From the NCBI GenBank assembly GCA_964358895.1, contig CAYHPR010000001.1:57276-121275 (forward strand): a DNA stretch of 64,000 nt, in the 5' to 3' direction. This DNA comes from CAYHPR01 sp964358895 (GTDB lineage Archaea > Micrarchaeota > Micrarchaeia > CABMEP01). Positions 49,218 to 58,674 of this stretch are shown here, one piece after another. A program made the translations under genes and the position numbers. Position 1 is the stretch's first letter, and each line of letters starts with the position of its first letter. The notes under the pieces are model-generated. The model had not been told where the DNA came from. It made no database searches and worked only from the letters and a program-made list of their open reading frames with translations.

Positions 49218-49244
49218 AATGTACTTATGAATATAATGTACTTA
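49218..49244 (+). repeat. Direct repeat upstream of rps24e
   Basis: AATGTACTTA occurs at 49218-49227 and 49235-49244, separated by seven bases, in the AT-rich gap between aIF5A and rps24e. It may be a promoter-associated repeat or operator for the ribosomal gene; on its own it could also be a chance result of AT-rich composition. Confidence 0.35.
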
Positions 49245-49264
49245 CAAATAATACGAGGGAAATA

Positions 49265-49555
49265 ATGGAAATAAAAGTAGGCAAAAAAACTGAAAATCCA
49301 CACCTTAAACGGGAGATTGTTGAATGCATCATAAATTTTGAAGAAGGAACACCGAATAAAGAAGAGATAAAGGCGTTAGTTGCTAAGACGTTGGTTGCAA
49401 ATCCTGAACTTGTTGTCATCAACAAAATGCTTCAACAATTTGGTTCAAAACAGACAAAAGTTGTTGCTTGTGTTTACAAAAATCCGGAATCAATGAAAAA
49501 GGTACACAAAGAAAGTGGTAAAGAAGCAGCTGCAGATTCAAAACCCGCAGCATAA
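49265..49555 (+). CDS. rps24e: Small ribosomal subunit protein S24e
   Basis: Ribosomal protein of the 30S subunit, 96 residues. NPHLKREIVECIINFEEGTPNKEEIKALVAKTL and NKMLQQFGSKQTKVVACVYKN are the family's core, which has a ferredoxin-like fold. An Ala-rich C-terminal tail is longer than usual. GAGGG is placed for the ATG. Standard archaeal pairing with S27ae just downstream. Confidence 0.92.
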   Translation: MEIKVGKKTENPHLKREIVECIINFEEGTPNKEEIKALVAKTLVANPELVVINKMLQQFGSKQTKVVACVYKNPESMKKVHKESGKEAAADSKPAA

Positions 49556-49598
49556 ATTGATAAGTTATCAGGATATTATAATAACTGTAGTAAATAAT

Positions 49599-49642
49599 GT
49601 TTAGTTAATATTTAGTTAATGTTTAGTAAAGGTTTAGTAAAT
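49599..49642 (+). repeat. Four 11-bp tandem repeats upstream of rps27ae
   Basis: GTTTAGTTAAT, ATTTAGTTAAT, GTTTAGTAAAG and GTTTAGTAAAT follow each other without gaps at 49599-49642, about 37 bases before the rps27ae start. Regular helical-turn spacing of 11 bases suits a row of protein-binding sites, though AT-rich slippage is also possible. Confidence 0.5.
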
Positions 49643-49678
49643 AATGACTAGGAAATACAAAAACCGTAGGTTGTTGTT

Positions 49679-49819
49679 ATGGCAGAAGCAAAAAAACAAA
49701 AAAAATTCAAGCCTTTTAAAAAGGCAAGATTTTGTCCGAGGGACGGCGCACCAGTGAAACTAGCTGAACACAAAGATAGATTCAGCTGTGGCCGTTGCGG
49801 ATATATGGAAAAGAAGTAG
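49679..49819 (+). CDS. rps27ae: Small ribosomal subunit protein S27ae
   Basis: A 46-residue zinc-ribbon protein. It matches the family pattern KxRFCPRDGAPVKLAEHKDRFSCGRCGYMEKK (blocks only), with the second pair CGRC present. In the first pair the second Cys is Asp (CPRDG rather than CPKCG), so the zinc site keeps only three cysteines. A neighbouring His may substitute. The gene is missed by length-filtered searches but fits its position after S24e. Confidence 0.9.
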   Translation: MAEAKKQKKFKPFKKARFCPRDGAPVKLAEHKDRFSCGRCGYMEKK

Positions 49820-49855
49820 AAAAAATAAAAACTGAATACGCTAGGTTTTATCTAA

Positions 49856-49863
49856 TTTTTTTT
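49856..49863 (+). terminator. T-tract terminator after rps27ae
   Basis: Eight consecutive T follow the rps27ae stop by 36 bases on the plus strand, followed by further T-rich DNA. It lies between two convergent units. Confidence 0.5.
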
Positions 49864-49928
49864 ATATAATTGTCTTTTAGAATTGTTGTTAGTTTACTCG
49901 CCCTGTTCTGTATTAACTATGCGATTTC

Positions 49929-52900
49929 TTATTGATTGTTATTTCTTTTTCTTCTTGGTTCGGATAGACGTCTGAGGATAAGGATGACTGCTATTGCTAA
50001 GAAAATAAGTGCTAGCGTGATTATTGCGAGACGTATCGGAACACCTGCTACTAGTGGCTCTCGGGTTATTCTAAGTATTTCGCCAGCTTGTGCTATCAGA
50101 TCTCTTGCTTTCTCAAACTCGCCAGCTTCGTATGCCTTTCTAGCCTCTGTCAATACTGTTTCTGCAGATCTGACGTCTTTCCCTTCTGCTTTAGCTGCAT
50201 TTAGATCCTGATCAACTGAGACAATTGCAGAGGAAATAGCTGCTTTTTCTTCAGGTGATAAACCAGGCACTGCTTTAACAACACATTGGTTGTTAACACA
50301 TGACTGACCTGATTGACAGTCTGTGTCTGCACAGCACGAGTATGAAACACATTGTCTATCCTGAACATAACCACATGGACAACTAACGACAGTACACGTT
50401 CCTGCTGAACAGGTGCTGTCGCTTGGACAATCTGCATTAGTTGCGCAGGTAAGTGGTGCTGGTCCATACTCAACAACCAATTCGTTCGAACTCAAAGCAG
50501 TACGTAACTCGATCGTTTGATCGATTACTAAATGTCCATCGGACAGATAGTATTGCGAGATCTGGATTGGTTGACCGTCTTGAGGTGTGTAAATAATACG
50601 TTTTATGACATCTCCGCCAATTGGAGGGATTGGTAGGATTAAACTTCCAATGCTTACAGTACTACCAGGGTTTGTAAGTAAGTATGTAATTTTCTTTGCA
50701 ATTGGATCTATAGCCTGAGACATCGCTGACTTAGAATCGATGTAGATTTCAAATCTATCTGCGATAAACGGAATCTTTATCGTGGAATCAGAGTATTCGA
50801 AAAAAGTTATTGCCTGGCCATACTTATCTCTTATCACTGGAGATCCAGTTATTTGAGTAACTAAATCTGAAAGACTTACTTGAACATTCTTCATCCTAGA
50901 TGTCTGAACACTTAACTGAACATTGCAACCAGCCCTATCACAAACGACTGTCGTCTTCACCTGTTGGGATGGAGGAACACATTCGTCCGAAGCAGTAAGT
51001 GATATGCTGTTAGAATCATAGTCACTTCTGGATGCAGTAACTCGGTAGTTACCTGAAAGATCTGCAAGGAAACTGAACTGACCGTTAGAATCGGCAATAC
51101 CTGATGCCATTGCTTTTCCAACATAAGGCGAATCAAGGAATGTGACATCTACGAATGCATTTGGAACAGTTACAACTGATCCGCTGTCTTTCGCACATAC
51201 AAGCTGAGGACCACTCAACTGAATAAGTGGTTTAGCTACTTGTCCCCCTGTTCCTCCAGCACCTGCACCGCCACCGGTACCTCCAGTGCTCACGATTCCT
51301 CGTGTTACGAATCCGAATATACTTAGGTGAGGAAGCGTCACATTACAAAGCTTAGTTGTTGTGTTACATGTCGCACTAAGCGGAGTCCAAGTGCTATTCT
51401 CAAATAATGCGATGTCCAAATTTGCTTCATCTGCAGTTGCGATTGAACCTCCACTTAAGAGAGTAGTATAATTAACTTCAAGAGTTCCTGCGTTTCCTGT
51501 TGTGAAATTAGTGAAATCTGCTTCAATAACATATCGCGTAAGTAATGAACCAGAACCGGTTGTCAACGTAATTGTTGCTGCGCTTCCCGGAGTCGCTTGT
51601 ACATTAACATCACTATCGTTTGTTAAGGAATTTGGAGGAAGGACAATTCTTGCCCCGGCAGTTGTTGCCGTCGGATTAATTGATAAATTGCCTCCAAGAG
51701 AACTCAAGAATCTCGTCTGTGCAGCAGCTCGGATAATTGAAGAAGTATCGTAAGTAATGGACGAACGTTGAAGGTTGCGTCCTTTATCCTGGACGAACAC
51801 GTCAATTATGTCGCTTGAGATTAATGAACGGATAATTCCTCCAATTGTTCTTCTTGTCGGGCTTCCAGTTACAACGGAGGATATGTTTACATAATCGAAC
51901 AATTGCTGGCTTCCTCTGCGTATGCGCGTGAATTGTCCACCGAATCTTTGAAGTGGATTTGTCTGATTGATGGACAACGTAAATATGCCTGTTGAAACAT
52001 TGCCTTTTATGCCATCTGTGTTTGTTGAGATAAGTGCAGATTTCAGTTTGATAGGTAAAGCGCAGATCACTCCGCTGTCATTCGTATATTTCTGATTCTT
52101 CGTTACTATTTCAAATTGTACACTTGAATTAACTAACGAAAATGTCCCATTAGTTGTATTTCGCAATGCCAATCTGATCTGACAGAAGTCAGTCGAACAG
52201 TTTCCTATAGCTGCTCGGAATACGTCTCGTACATTCTTTGTTGAATCTCCACTTAACGCTCCAGAATGTGTAACGTTACCGATTAACAAGCTGCTCACAT
52301 AAACATCAAGTATCGGATCTGTTGGAAATCCGCCCGAATCCTCTCCTCGCATTACTATTGATGCGTTTCTTATGTCTGCAGTTTGAGGAATGCCGTGCAT
52401 AGTGTAGTTTCTTGGTGAAACAAACGTAAGGTTGGAAAATCCGTCAAACGTTACATTTGTCAAACAGCTTCTCTGGAAAGATGTGAAATCGATTGAAATG
52501 CTGCCTGTTCCGTCTGATGCATTAACTTCATTCACTCCATCAGCAAACACATCAACATCATATCTTTCAGTTGATGGAGTTGGAGAGATGAATAATGTAA
52601 AGTTATGAATTACTGCAGACTTTGGTATGCCGACATACGCATATTGAACTCTGCTGATATTGGAGAATGTGAGTGTAGATGCATTATTTCCGTCATAAAA
52701 TGTACTCGTAATATTTGGCTGGAGCGACGCGTTCGCTTGTGTTCGTTCAAAATCAATTCGCAAGTTTGATGCATTAATCGTACCCGGAGTTGCAGAACTG
52801 AAAGCAATTATTGCTGTGCAATCACCACTGCTATCGTTTTTACATGTTGCCAAGTAATTACGAAGTTGTGTCCTCATATCGATGGTTGCTGAGGTTAGAT

Positions 52901-54866
52901 TGCCACTTAATTGCTGAGTAAGTTGATTTCCAACAATTATTGAAACATTTGAAGGAGATGTGCCATTTCTTTGAGACCCAGTCAACGTAACTGTTGCACT
53001 GCTACTGTCATTGGCTAGGTTTACAGTTTTTGGAATCTTAACGCTTAATCTTCCAGAAATATTTCTCCACAAATCCTGATTTGAGAATGGATGGCTGTCG
53101 ACAACATCAGCACTATTACTGTCTGTACCTGCAACGAAGAATGGATAACTGCTTCTGCCCCACCAATTTCCTTCGTTATTGTAAGAAAGTTCTATAGCTG
53201 ATGCTCCACCTGATACTCCGTATGCCTGATTACCGGAATTATTGAATATACTGTTATGATAAATAGAATTATTACTCAAAGAGCTTTCAACGTAAATTCC
53301 TCGAAGGTTTAGCGTTAATGTATTATTTGTAATATTAAGACTGGATGCACCGACTTGAACTCCGATAGCAGTATTAGAATAAACTGTGTTATTATCAATA
53401 GTTATTGAAGCAGTAGTTGACCTTATTCCTACGTTATTACTATAAATCGTATTATCTCGGACATTTGCACTGTACGTTCCTCCGCCTGTAAAGTATATTC
53501 CATACCTAGAATTATTGATTTGATTTCTTCGTATTGATGTGTTTGGACTCGATACCAGGTAAATGCCGGAAAGCTCTCCAGATACGCCTCCCCCTACGAT
53601 TATATTTCTAGTTATGTTGTTTGACGAAGAACCACTTATCGAAATTGCTTTACTGCTAGTATCCGATCCTGTGAATATTCGATTATTATCAACTACGTTT
53701 GAAGAACCACCACTTAAGGACACACCCGTAGTGAAATTAGAGATTGTGCAGTTTCTTACAGTACTCCCAGTTCTACCAGAGATAGAAATGCCCGTTCCAG
53801 TATTAGCGCCGGTTATAACATAACCGTTACAGTCAAGTGTCATGTTGTTCGCTTCGAATGTTAGACAGTCTCCGGATGCAGAAATGTTTTGTGTTAATTG
53901 ATAAACTGTATCGGCAATGCTTAGAGACACACATGAACTAACCACAGTACTTCCAGTGCTATACGTTGTAAATCTTGAAACATTGAAAATTAAAATTCCG
54001 CCAGAATAACTTACAATATTGCATTGTGGACTGCTGCACGCAACAAATGTACCGTCATCCTCGAAATCAACAAACAGCGTAATGTTTGTAAGATTCAAAT
54101 TTCTCATTGTCAATTCTGCGGAAGTGTTAAGCGTGCTAGGTGCAGAACTTGTCAAACGGATTCTGTTGAACTGTGAGATGTTAAGGTTTGTTGAAGATAT
54201 ACTTGAGCTAGCAGGAATATCAATTGTCTGAGGATACCTGACTGAATTATTTGCGGAAGAAAAGGTTGTATTTGTCATATTGTTGTTAGTACTTAATGCA
54301 GCCGTACTTAGATATGAATTTTCAGCAAAAAGCGTATTATTTGAAAGAATGGTACGGTCTCCTTCGCTTATATCAATTGCAGAACCACTAGTTCCTAGAT
54401 TAGTTATTATATTATTATATAACGCGTTATCGTTGCTGTCGCTCGTTAACACAACCCCTGCTGCACCCGTCATGTTGTTGTTAAATATCTGATTGGAACC
54501 TGAACCTTGTAAATAAACTGCAGCTGAACCACTGATACTAGAGTCTCGTATAAAGTTACAATTTTTGATTGTATGAGCTCCGTTTGTTGTGAATACTCCG
54601 TGCCCGCTAGAAGATTGGGCGTATCTAACTGCAAATCCTTGACAGTCAAGTACAATACTATTAGCAGAAAATGTGAAACAGGTTGAAGCAGAAGAGATAT
54701 TCTGAGTTAAAGTGTAATTGTCCGTTGTACCTATCGTTTGACAACTGCTTATATCGGTTGCAAAACTAACTGAAACAAAGAAAGCAACCAGGACAAACAA
54801 GGAAGTAGCAAAAGCTAATGCTTTTCCAGCTCCTAACACATTTGTCTTAATTTGTTTTTCTTTCAT
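49929..54866 (-). CDS. Very large beta-helix surface protein with C-terminal membrane anchor
   Basis: A 1645-residue exported protein. Residues 1-36 are a signal peptide. Two homologous NosD-like right-handed beta-helix regions follow (about 37-300 and 310-620), each opening with a C...TLTQNIS...LDCxG block. The middle is beta-rich with very many NxS/T glycosylation sequons. Near residue 1270 lies a carboxypeptidase-regulatory-like beta domain, then a Cys-rich DC-type module (about 1490-1550), and finally a single membrane helix and a basic tail (about 1609-1645). This is the layout of a cell-wall-spanning adhesin or S-layer-associated protein. The 5' region includes the second copy of the structured intercistronic element. 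Confidence 0.8.
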   Translation of the reverse strand: MKEKQIKTNVLGAGKALAFATSLFVLVAFFVSVSFATDISSCQTIGTTDNYTLTQNISSASTCFTFSANSIVLDCQGFAVRYAQSSSGHGVFTTNGAHTIKNCNFIRDSSISGSAAVYLQGSGSNQIFNNNMTGAAGVVLTSDSNDNALYNNIITNLGTSGSAIDISEGDRTILSNNTLFAENSYLSTAALSTNNNMTNTTFSSANNSVRYPQTIDIPASSSISSTNLNISQFNRIRLTSSAPSTLNTSAELTMRNLNLTNITLFVDFEDDGTFVACSSPQCNIVSYSGGILIFNVSRFTTYSTGSTVVSSCVSLSIADTVYQLTQNISASGDCLTFEANNMTLDCNGYVITGANTGTGISISGRTGSTVRNCTISNFTTGVSLSGGSSNVVDNNRIFTGSDTSSKAISISGSSSNNITRNIIVGGGVSGELSGIYLVSSPNTSIRRNQINNSRYGIYFTGGGTYSANVRDNTIYSNNVGIRSTTASITIDNNTVYSNTAIGVQVGASSLNITNNTLTLNLRGIYVESSLSNNSIYHNSIFNNSGNQAYGVSGGASAIELSYNNEGNWWGRSSYPFFVAGTDSNSADVVDSHPFSNQDLWRNISGRLSVKIPKTVNLANDSSSATVTLTGSQRNGTSPSNVSIIVGNQLTQQLSGNLTSATIDMRTQLRNYLATCKNDSSGDCTAIIAFSSATPGTINASNLRIDFERTQANASLQPNITSTFYDGNNASTLTFSNISRVQYAYVGIPKSAVIHNFTLFISPTPSTERYDVDVFADGVNEVNASDGTGSISIDFTSFQRSCLTNVTFDGFSNLTFVSPRNYTMHGIPQTADIRNASIVMRGEDSGGFPTDPILDVYVSSLLIGNVTHSGALSGDSTKNVRDVFRAAIGNCSTDFCQIRLALRNTTNGTFSLVNSSVQFEIVTKNQKYTNDSGVICALPIKLKSALISTNTDGIKGNVSTGIFTLSINQTNPLQRFGGQFTRIRRGSQQLFDYVNISSVVTGSPTRRTIGGIIRSLISSDIIDVFVQDKGRNLQRSSITYDTSSIIRAAAQTRFLSSLGGNLSINPTATTAGARIVLPPNSLTNDSDVNVQATPGSAATITLTTGSGSLLTRYVIEADFTNFTTGNAGTLEVNYTTLLSGGSIATADEANLDIALFENSTWTPLSATCNTTTKLCNVTLPHLSIFGFVTRGIVSTGGTGGGAGAGGTGGQVAKPLIQLSGPQLVCAKDSGSVVTVPNAFVDVTFLDSPYVGKAMASGIADSNGQFSFLADLSGNYRVTASRSDYDSNSISLTASDECVPPSQQVKTTVVCDRAGCNVQLSVQTSRMKNVQVSLSDLVTQITGSPVIRDKYGQAITFFEYSDSTIKIPFIADRFEIYIDSKSAMSQAIDPIAKKITYLLTNPGSTVSIGSLILPIPPIGGDVIKRIIYTPQDGQPIQISQYYLSDGHLVIDQTIELRTALSSNELVVEYGPAPLTCATNADCPSDSTCSAGTCTVVSCPCGYVQDRQCVSYSCCADTDCQSGQSCVNNQCVVKAVPGLSPEEKAAISSAIVSVDQDLNAAKAEGKDVRSAETVLTEARKAYEAGEFEKARDLIAQAGEILRITREPLVAGVPIRLAIITLALIFLAIAVILILRRLSEPRRKRNNNQ

Positions 54867-54911
54867 TTTCTCACCGTATGAGAAAATATTTGCTTTTCAA
54901 AAAGCAAATCA
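54864..54911 (-). promoter_or_regulatory. Structured intercistronic element, copy B
   Basis: On the minus strand the DNA reads TGA (stop of the gene at 54909), hairpin TTTGCTTTTT/GAAAAGCAAA, then TTTTCTCA...TGAGAAAA around the ribosome-binding site GGTGAG, then the ATG of the giant surface protein at 54864-54866. It matches copy A at 4928-4976 almost base for base. Here the second hairpin is better (eight pairs) and would hold the ribosome-binding site in its stem or loop. Confidence 0.6.
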
Positions 54912-55169
54912 TTTTCTCTTGCCTTTCCAGTTTCCTTTCTTGCTCGTCAGATCTTCAATTACCATTCTCGCTGTCCTAATTGTTGGCAATTCAGCAGTTT
55001 TTGTTACCGCCGCCCGTTTGTAAACTATTTTTCCTTTATTTTGTCTTAATCCAGTAATTCTAAGCGATGAAGTTGCTTCCCCTATTTCTTTATAGACTTT
55101 CCTAGTCTGAGGAAATGCCTTGACCAATGATAACAAATCAATTTCATCTTTTTTTGCCATCTTACTCAT
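54909..55169 (-). CDS. Small basic hypothetical protein
   Basis: An 86-residue basic protein of unknown family. SLVKAFPQTRKVYKEIGEATSSLRITGLRQNKGKIVYKRAAV shows alternating helix and strand; the end KGNWKGKRK is strongly positive, as in RNA- or membrane-binding tails. Its start overlaps the stop of the upstream LamG-like gene as ATGA, and its stop lies within the repeated intercistronic element leading to the giant surface protein. ATG 55160 is an alternative start. Confidence 0.55.
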   Translation of the reverse strand: MSKMAKKDEIDLLSLVKAFPQTRKVYKEIGEATSSLRITGLRQNKGKIVYKRAAVTKTAELPTIRTARMVIEDLTSKKGNWKGKRK

Positions 55170-56464
55170 CCTACATCCGCACTCGTAACATTATTGACAA
55201 ATGCTGTTACCGTATCGCTTATGTTTTCAATTGCTGTCAATAAACCTGATCTGTAATCATAAGACATGTTAAGTCCGTAAACTGTTCCGCTACCAAGCAT
55301 ACTGACATTTGCAATACAAAAACTAAGATTGTTCGGCTGACAAGTTGAAAGGAAACTTGACATTGCAGACGTAATGTTTGCTGGACTAACAGCAAAAGAT
55401 GCGTTCTCTACGCCAACTATTCTATTTGGAGACGTATAGAGTGTAGAGATTTCGTTAGCAGTGAGTGATCGGTTGAAAAATAAAAATTCGTCTACGCCTC
55501 CGCTAAGGTCACCTACTGCGATTCGATTGATATTATCAAATGTTCCAACTACGTTAGTAATGTTTGAACCAACAAATGTTCCGTTAAGATAAAAAGAAAT
55601 GTTCGTAAGTCCGCCGCCTATGCCTGTAAATGTAACAGCTATTTGTTTCCAACCTGCAGCGTTATATGCATCGACATCAGCAGAGAAATTTGTTCTAGCT
55701 CTTCCCACTACTGTGCCCCCTCCACCAGATTCTCTGAATTCGATATCAAAAGTTGGTCCGCGCCCCGGGAATGTAGAGTGATCGTCATAAGAAGTTAAGA
55801 ATGAACCACCAGATCCTACGTGGACAGCTAAATGCCCAGGTTGTAAGACAGATCCAGGAGGAGAGTATAAAGAGAATATTGTGCCGTGTCTCCAGAAAAC
55901 AACTGTAGATGAAGAGTTGGTACTGCCAGTGGTTATAGACAGATCGTTAGTCAACGTTACACCCGCATTAGATGCATTTCCAATCCTCCCAGTTATCCAC
56001 GAATTTGAGGACAAAGTTGCATTGCGATTACCGACAAAGTCTCGAGATATATTCCCGCTGCCTTCATCAAAAGACAGATAAGTAACTAATTCATTATTTG
56101 TGAAATTTAGGAATGCACTTCGCATAACTGAGTCAACCGGAATCCATAATTCTCGGCCAGTTTGTGACGTGTTCAAGCTGAGTATTTGTCCGTTGTATGG
56201 GTTGAAGTCTATTTGCTCAAAAAATTGGAATTCATCATCAACAGTTATGTTCAATGGACTGTTGAAAGATAAACTGACTACAGGTGGCTGCGTGTCCAGA
56301 AGGAATGCTCCGAGCTGACATGCCCCTGCATATGAAAAATAGGTTATGTACCCTCGCCCATATGCAACACATTTTGAAAAATCTGATAAGAAAACTAGAG
56401 TAGAAAAAAGGGCTGTTGAGATTAGTACTATAGATAATACTATTATTTCTGATCGATTTACCAT
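55166..56464 (-). CDS. Exported LamG/concanavalin-like surface protein
   Basis: A 432-residue protein. The first 25 residues form a hydrophobic anchor or signal. The core from about residue 130 to 335 is a LamG-type jelly roll: LVTYLSFDEGSGNISRDFVGNRNATL, GRIGNASNAGVTL, STVVFWRHG, AGWKQIAVTFTG, SFYLNGTFVGS and GDLSGGVDEFLFFNRSLTANEI are the usual ordered blocks. Sequons are frequent. It is probably glycosylated and surface-exposed, binding a carbohydrate or protein. It is the first gene of a three-gene surface operon. Confidence 0.75.
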   Translation of the reverse strand: MVNRSEIIVLSIVLISTALFSTLVFLSDFSKCVAYGRGYITYFSYAGACQLGAFLLDTQPPVVSLSFNSPLNITVDDEFQFFEQIDFNPYNGQILSLNTSQTGRELWIPVDSVMRSAFLNFTNNELVTYLSFDEGSGNISRDFVGNRNATLSSNSWITGRIGNASNAGVTLTNDLSITTGSTNSSSTVVFWRHGTIFSLYSPPGSVLQPGHLAVHVGSGGSFLTSYDDHSTFPGRGPTFDIEFRESGGGGTVVGRARTNFSADVDAYNAAGWKQIAVTFTGIGGGLTNISFYLNGTFVGSNITNVVGTFDNINRIAVGDLSGGVDEFLFFNRSLTANEISTLYTSPNRIVGVENASFAVSPANITSAMSSFLSTCQPNNLSFCIANVSMLGSGTVYGLNMSYDYRSGLLTAIENISDTVTAFVNNVTSADVG

Positions 56465-56500
56465 TTAATCTTCATAGATATAAGGGGCTTATTTAAATAT

Positions 56501-56595
56501 ATTGCTTAGTTGGCGTTTATTGCTTGGTCGCATTGCTTGATTGGCGTTTATTGCTTGGTCGCGTTAATTGCTTGATTGGCTTTTATTGCTTGGTC
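56501..56595. repeat. 31-bp tandem repeats, three copies
   Basis: Copies at 56501-56531 and 56532-56562 differ at two bases; a third, 29-base copy at 56567-56595 follows after four extra bases. Each copy holds ATTGCTT twice. The array lies between the stop of the membrane-protein gene (56599) and the promoter of the LamG gene. Possible roles are protein-binding sites or a plain minisatellite. Confidence 0.6.
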
Positions 56596-56598
56596 TTC

Positions 56599-58638
56599 TT
56601 ACTGGTCAACCAAGTATTTTACCAACAAAAATGCCAGGGATATGCTTGAAACAAATATCCCAAAGAGATCGATTGGCTCAAATTGATAGATAAGCTCTAT
56701 CGAGCCAGTGCCGTATACTAACATCATGTTTACAGGTACCCTGTAAATCTGTACTTCTTTTCCATTGACATACGCATGCCAATTAGGAAAGTAAGGTGTC
56801 TTAATATAGATTGGTAAATTTTCGTTTGAGCTAAGATATAGTTTTTTATATTCAGGAGAATCTTCGAGAATAGACAGATACGAATCAGATAAAAGTCTAT
56901 TAGATATTTGTGAAATTGGTAAAGAATCCGGAGTGATTAGCGTTTTTATTTTTTCTTTATCGTTGAACCATTGCCATTGCAGATCATTCCAGTCACCCTC
57001 AACTTTCAGAGGCATGTAACCAAGTATTTCGAAACTGTTCGTATCGTCTACGTGTATGAGTGTATGCACACCAAGTGTATAGTTAAGATCGTAATACCTG
57101 TAAGTTATGTCCCTGAACATTCTTGAAAAGTAAATTGGATCAATGTTGGTAAAAATATAGTTTATTCCAAAATATTTGAACTGATAAGGAAGAAGCTCAA
57201 ATCTATCTTCTGGATATATCGGCTTCTCAAAAATGCCCCAAGCGTTAGTATAAATGCCACCGATCTCATTTTTAATTAAATTTAGATACACTTGATTCTT
57301 AGTTGATTCAATAAATAGCCCTGAAACATCTTCGTTTCCTCCCATTGCAACTAGCTGTGGGACCACGTGCCTGAGCGGGTTTAGATAACTAGGATCAATA
57401 TCCACAGAGATTATTCGGCCGTATAGATTATTTGGAAGAGAGAAGGAAACTTGTTCTTTTCCCTGCACGTCACTTTTTTGGATGTAAGGAAAAAGAAAGA
57501 GCAATATTAAAATTGAGAATAGAAATACAAATAAATATCTGTTATTGCTTATAAATTTATTTTTTATTTTAACTTCGAATTCATGAATCAGAAAAGGGAT
57601 AGAAGCGCCTATTGCTCCAGCAATAAAAATATTAGGATAGGCAGAAAATCTCCAAAGCTGTAGATGCAATATTTTAATAAAATCTTGAATCAAAAATATA
57701 ATAAAAAACGGGATGGCGAATGCAATAAGAAATCCTATTTTTTCATCCATTTTCTTATATGCAACTAAACCAGCCAGGAGAAAAAATAAAAATAAGAATG
57801 GGACAGGGAGCAACCCTCCAGACCAGGCAAAGGGAGTTGCAAAGTTTATCTTTCCTAAAAGAGGGATTAACCAAAAGCTAGCTAATGCAAAAGACAAGAT
57901 AAAAACAAGTCCCGTAAACTTAGCTAACTTAACGAAGTTTTCTTTATGAAATATAACATAAAAAATGATTACTACAACTGTTGAAAATAATGCAGTAACT
58001 GTGGCAAATACGTGTGTTAAAATCAAAATCGCAAGCAGTATACTGGTAGCTGCATAGCCCATTTTTTTGGTTTTTGATAAGTTTCTAACCGAATTTATTA
58101 AAGTACCTAAATAGAAAAATAGTATAAAAGTAGAAAAAAAGTGAGAAACCGTACCGAGATTAAACAATGCAGGGAGCTCGATACCTGAAAAAGCGTATGC
58201 TTCATTCACATATAACAACGGGACGAAAAACAGAATCAGAGACAGAGATCTGGCTAAATCGTTTAAACCAACAGCTGAAAGAAAAAATGCAAACGAAACA
58301 GGGAGCAAAACTATCGATAAAACTAAAAGAAGTTTGAACGCCAGCTCAGTGCCAATAAAAATTCCAATCCCTCCGGCTAACCAATGAAAAAGAGAGGGAT
58401 AGAATTGACCCTGAGGAAATCCCCCTAAGAGGTATGGATTCCATCCAGTCCATCTTGGCCAAAGCGTTGTTTTGTAATAATCGGCTAAGTAATAATGGCC
58501 AACCATATCTGCAACTAAAAGATTATTTTCAGTTATAAAAGGAATAACGAAAAAATTGATTAAAAAAATTTCTAAGACTAGTAAAGCGATAAATGTTGAT
58601 CCATTCAGTTTAACCTGTTTTTTAAATTCTGAAAACAT
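56599..58638 (-). CDS. Large polytopic membrane protein (PTPS-related/GT-C-like)
   Basis: A 679-residue protein with 10 to 12 membrane segments in the first 400 residues. The N-terminal loop after the first helix, VADMVGHYYLADYYKTTLWPRWTGWNPYLLGGFPQGQFYPSLFHWL, is the signature of membrane proteins called 6-pyruvoyl-tetrahydropterin-synthase-related, which resemble GT-C glycosyltransferases. The C-terminal 250 residues form an outside-facing domain and a last hydrophobic anchor. It probably transfers or handles a lipid-linked sugar. The enzyme activity is not proven by any visible motif. Confidence 0.65.
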   Translation of the reverse strand: MFSEFKKQVKLNGSTFIALLVLEIFLINFFVIPFITENNLLVADMVGHYYLADYYKTTLWPRWTGWNPYLLGGFPQGQFYPSLFHWLAGGIGIFIGTELAFKLLLVLSIVLLPVSFAFFLSAVGLNDLARSLSLILFFVPLLYVNEAYAFSGIELPALFNLGTVSHFFSTFILFFYLGTLINSVRNLSKTKKMGYAATSILLAILILTHVFATVTALFSTVVVIIFYVIFHKENFVKLAKFTGLVFILSFALASFWLIPLLGKINFATPFAWSGGLLPVPFLFLFFLLAGLVAYKKMDEKIGFLIAFAIPFFIIFLIQDFIKILHLQLWRFSAYPNIFIAGAIGASIPFLIHEFEVKIKNKFISNNRYLFVFLFSILILLFLFPYIQKSDVQGKEQVSFSLPNNLYGRIISVDIDPSYLNPLRHVVPQLVAMGGNEDVSGLFIESTKNQVYLNLIKNEIGGIYTNAWGIFEKPIYPEDRFELLPYQFKYFGINYIFTNIDPIYFSRMFRDITYRYYDLNYTLGVHTLIHVDDTNSFEILGYMPLKVEGDWNDLQWQWFNDKEKIKTLITPDSLPISQISNRLLSDSYLSILEDSPEYKKLYLSSNENLPIYIKTPYFPNWHAYVNGKEVQIYRVPVNMMLVYGTGSIELIYQFEPIDLFGIFVSSISLAFLLVKYLVDQ

Positions 58639-58674
58639 CTTTTCACAGTTTAACTATTGATAGTTGCAATAAAA

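Noticed and set aside
49929..54866. Plus-strand frames of 60-90 residues across the giant surface gene
   Set aside because: They are antisense shadows of a repetitive coding region with no ribosome-binding sites or family matches.
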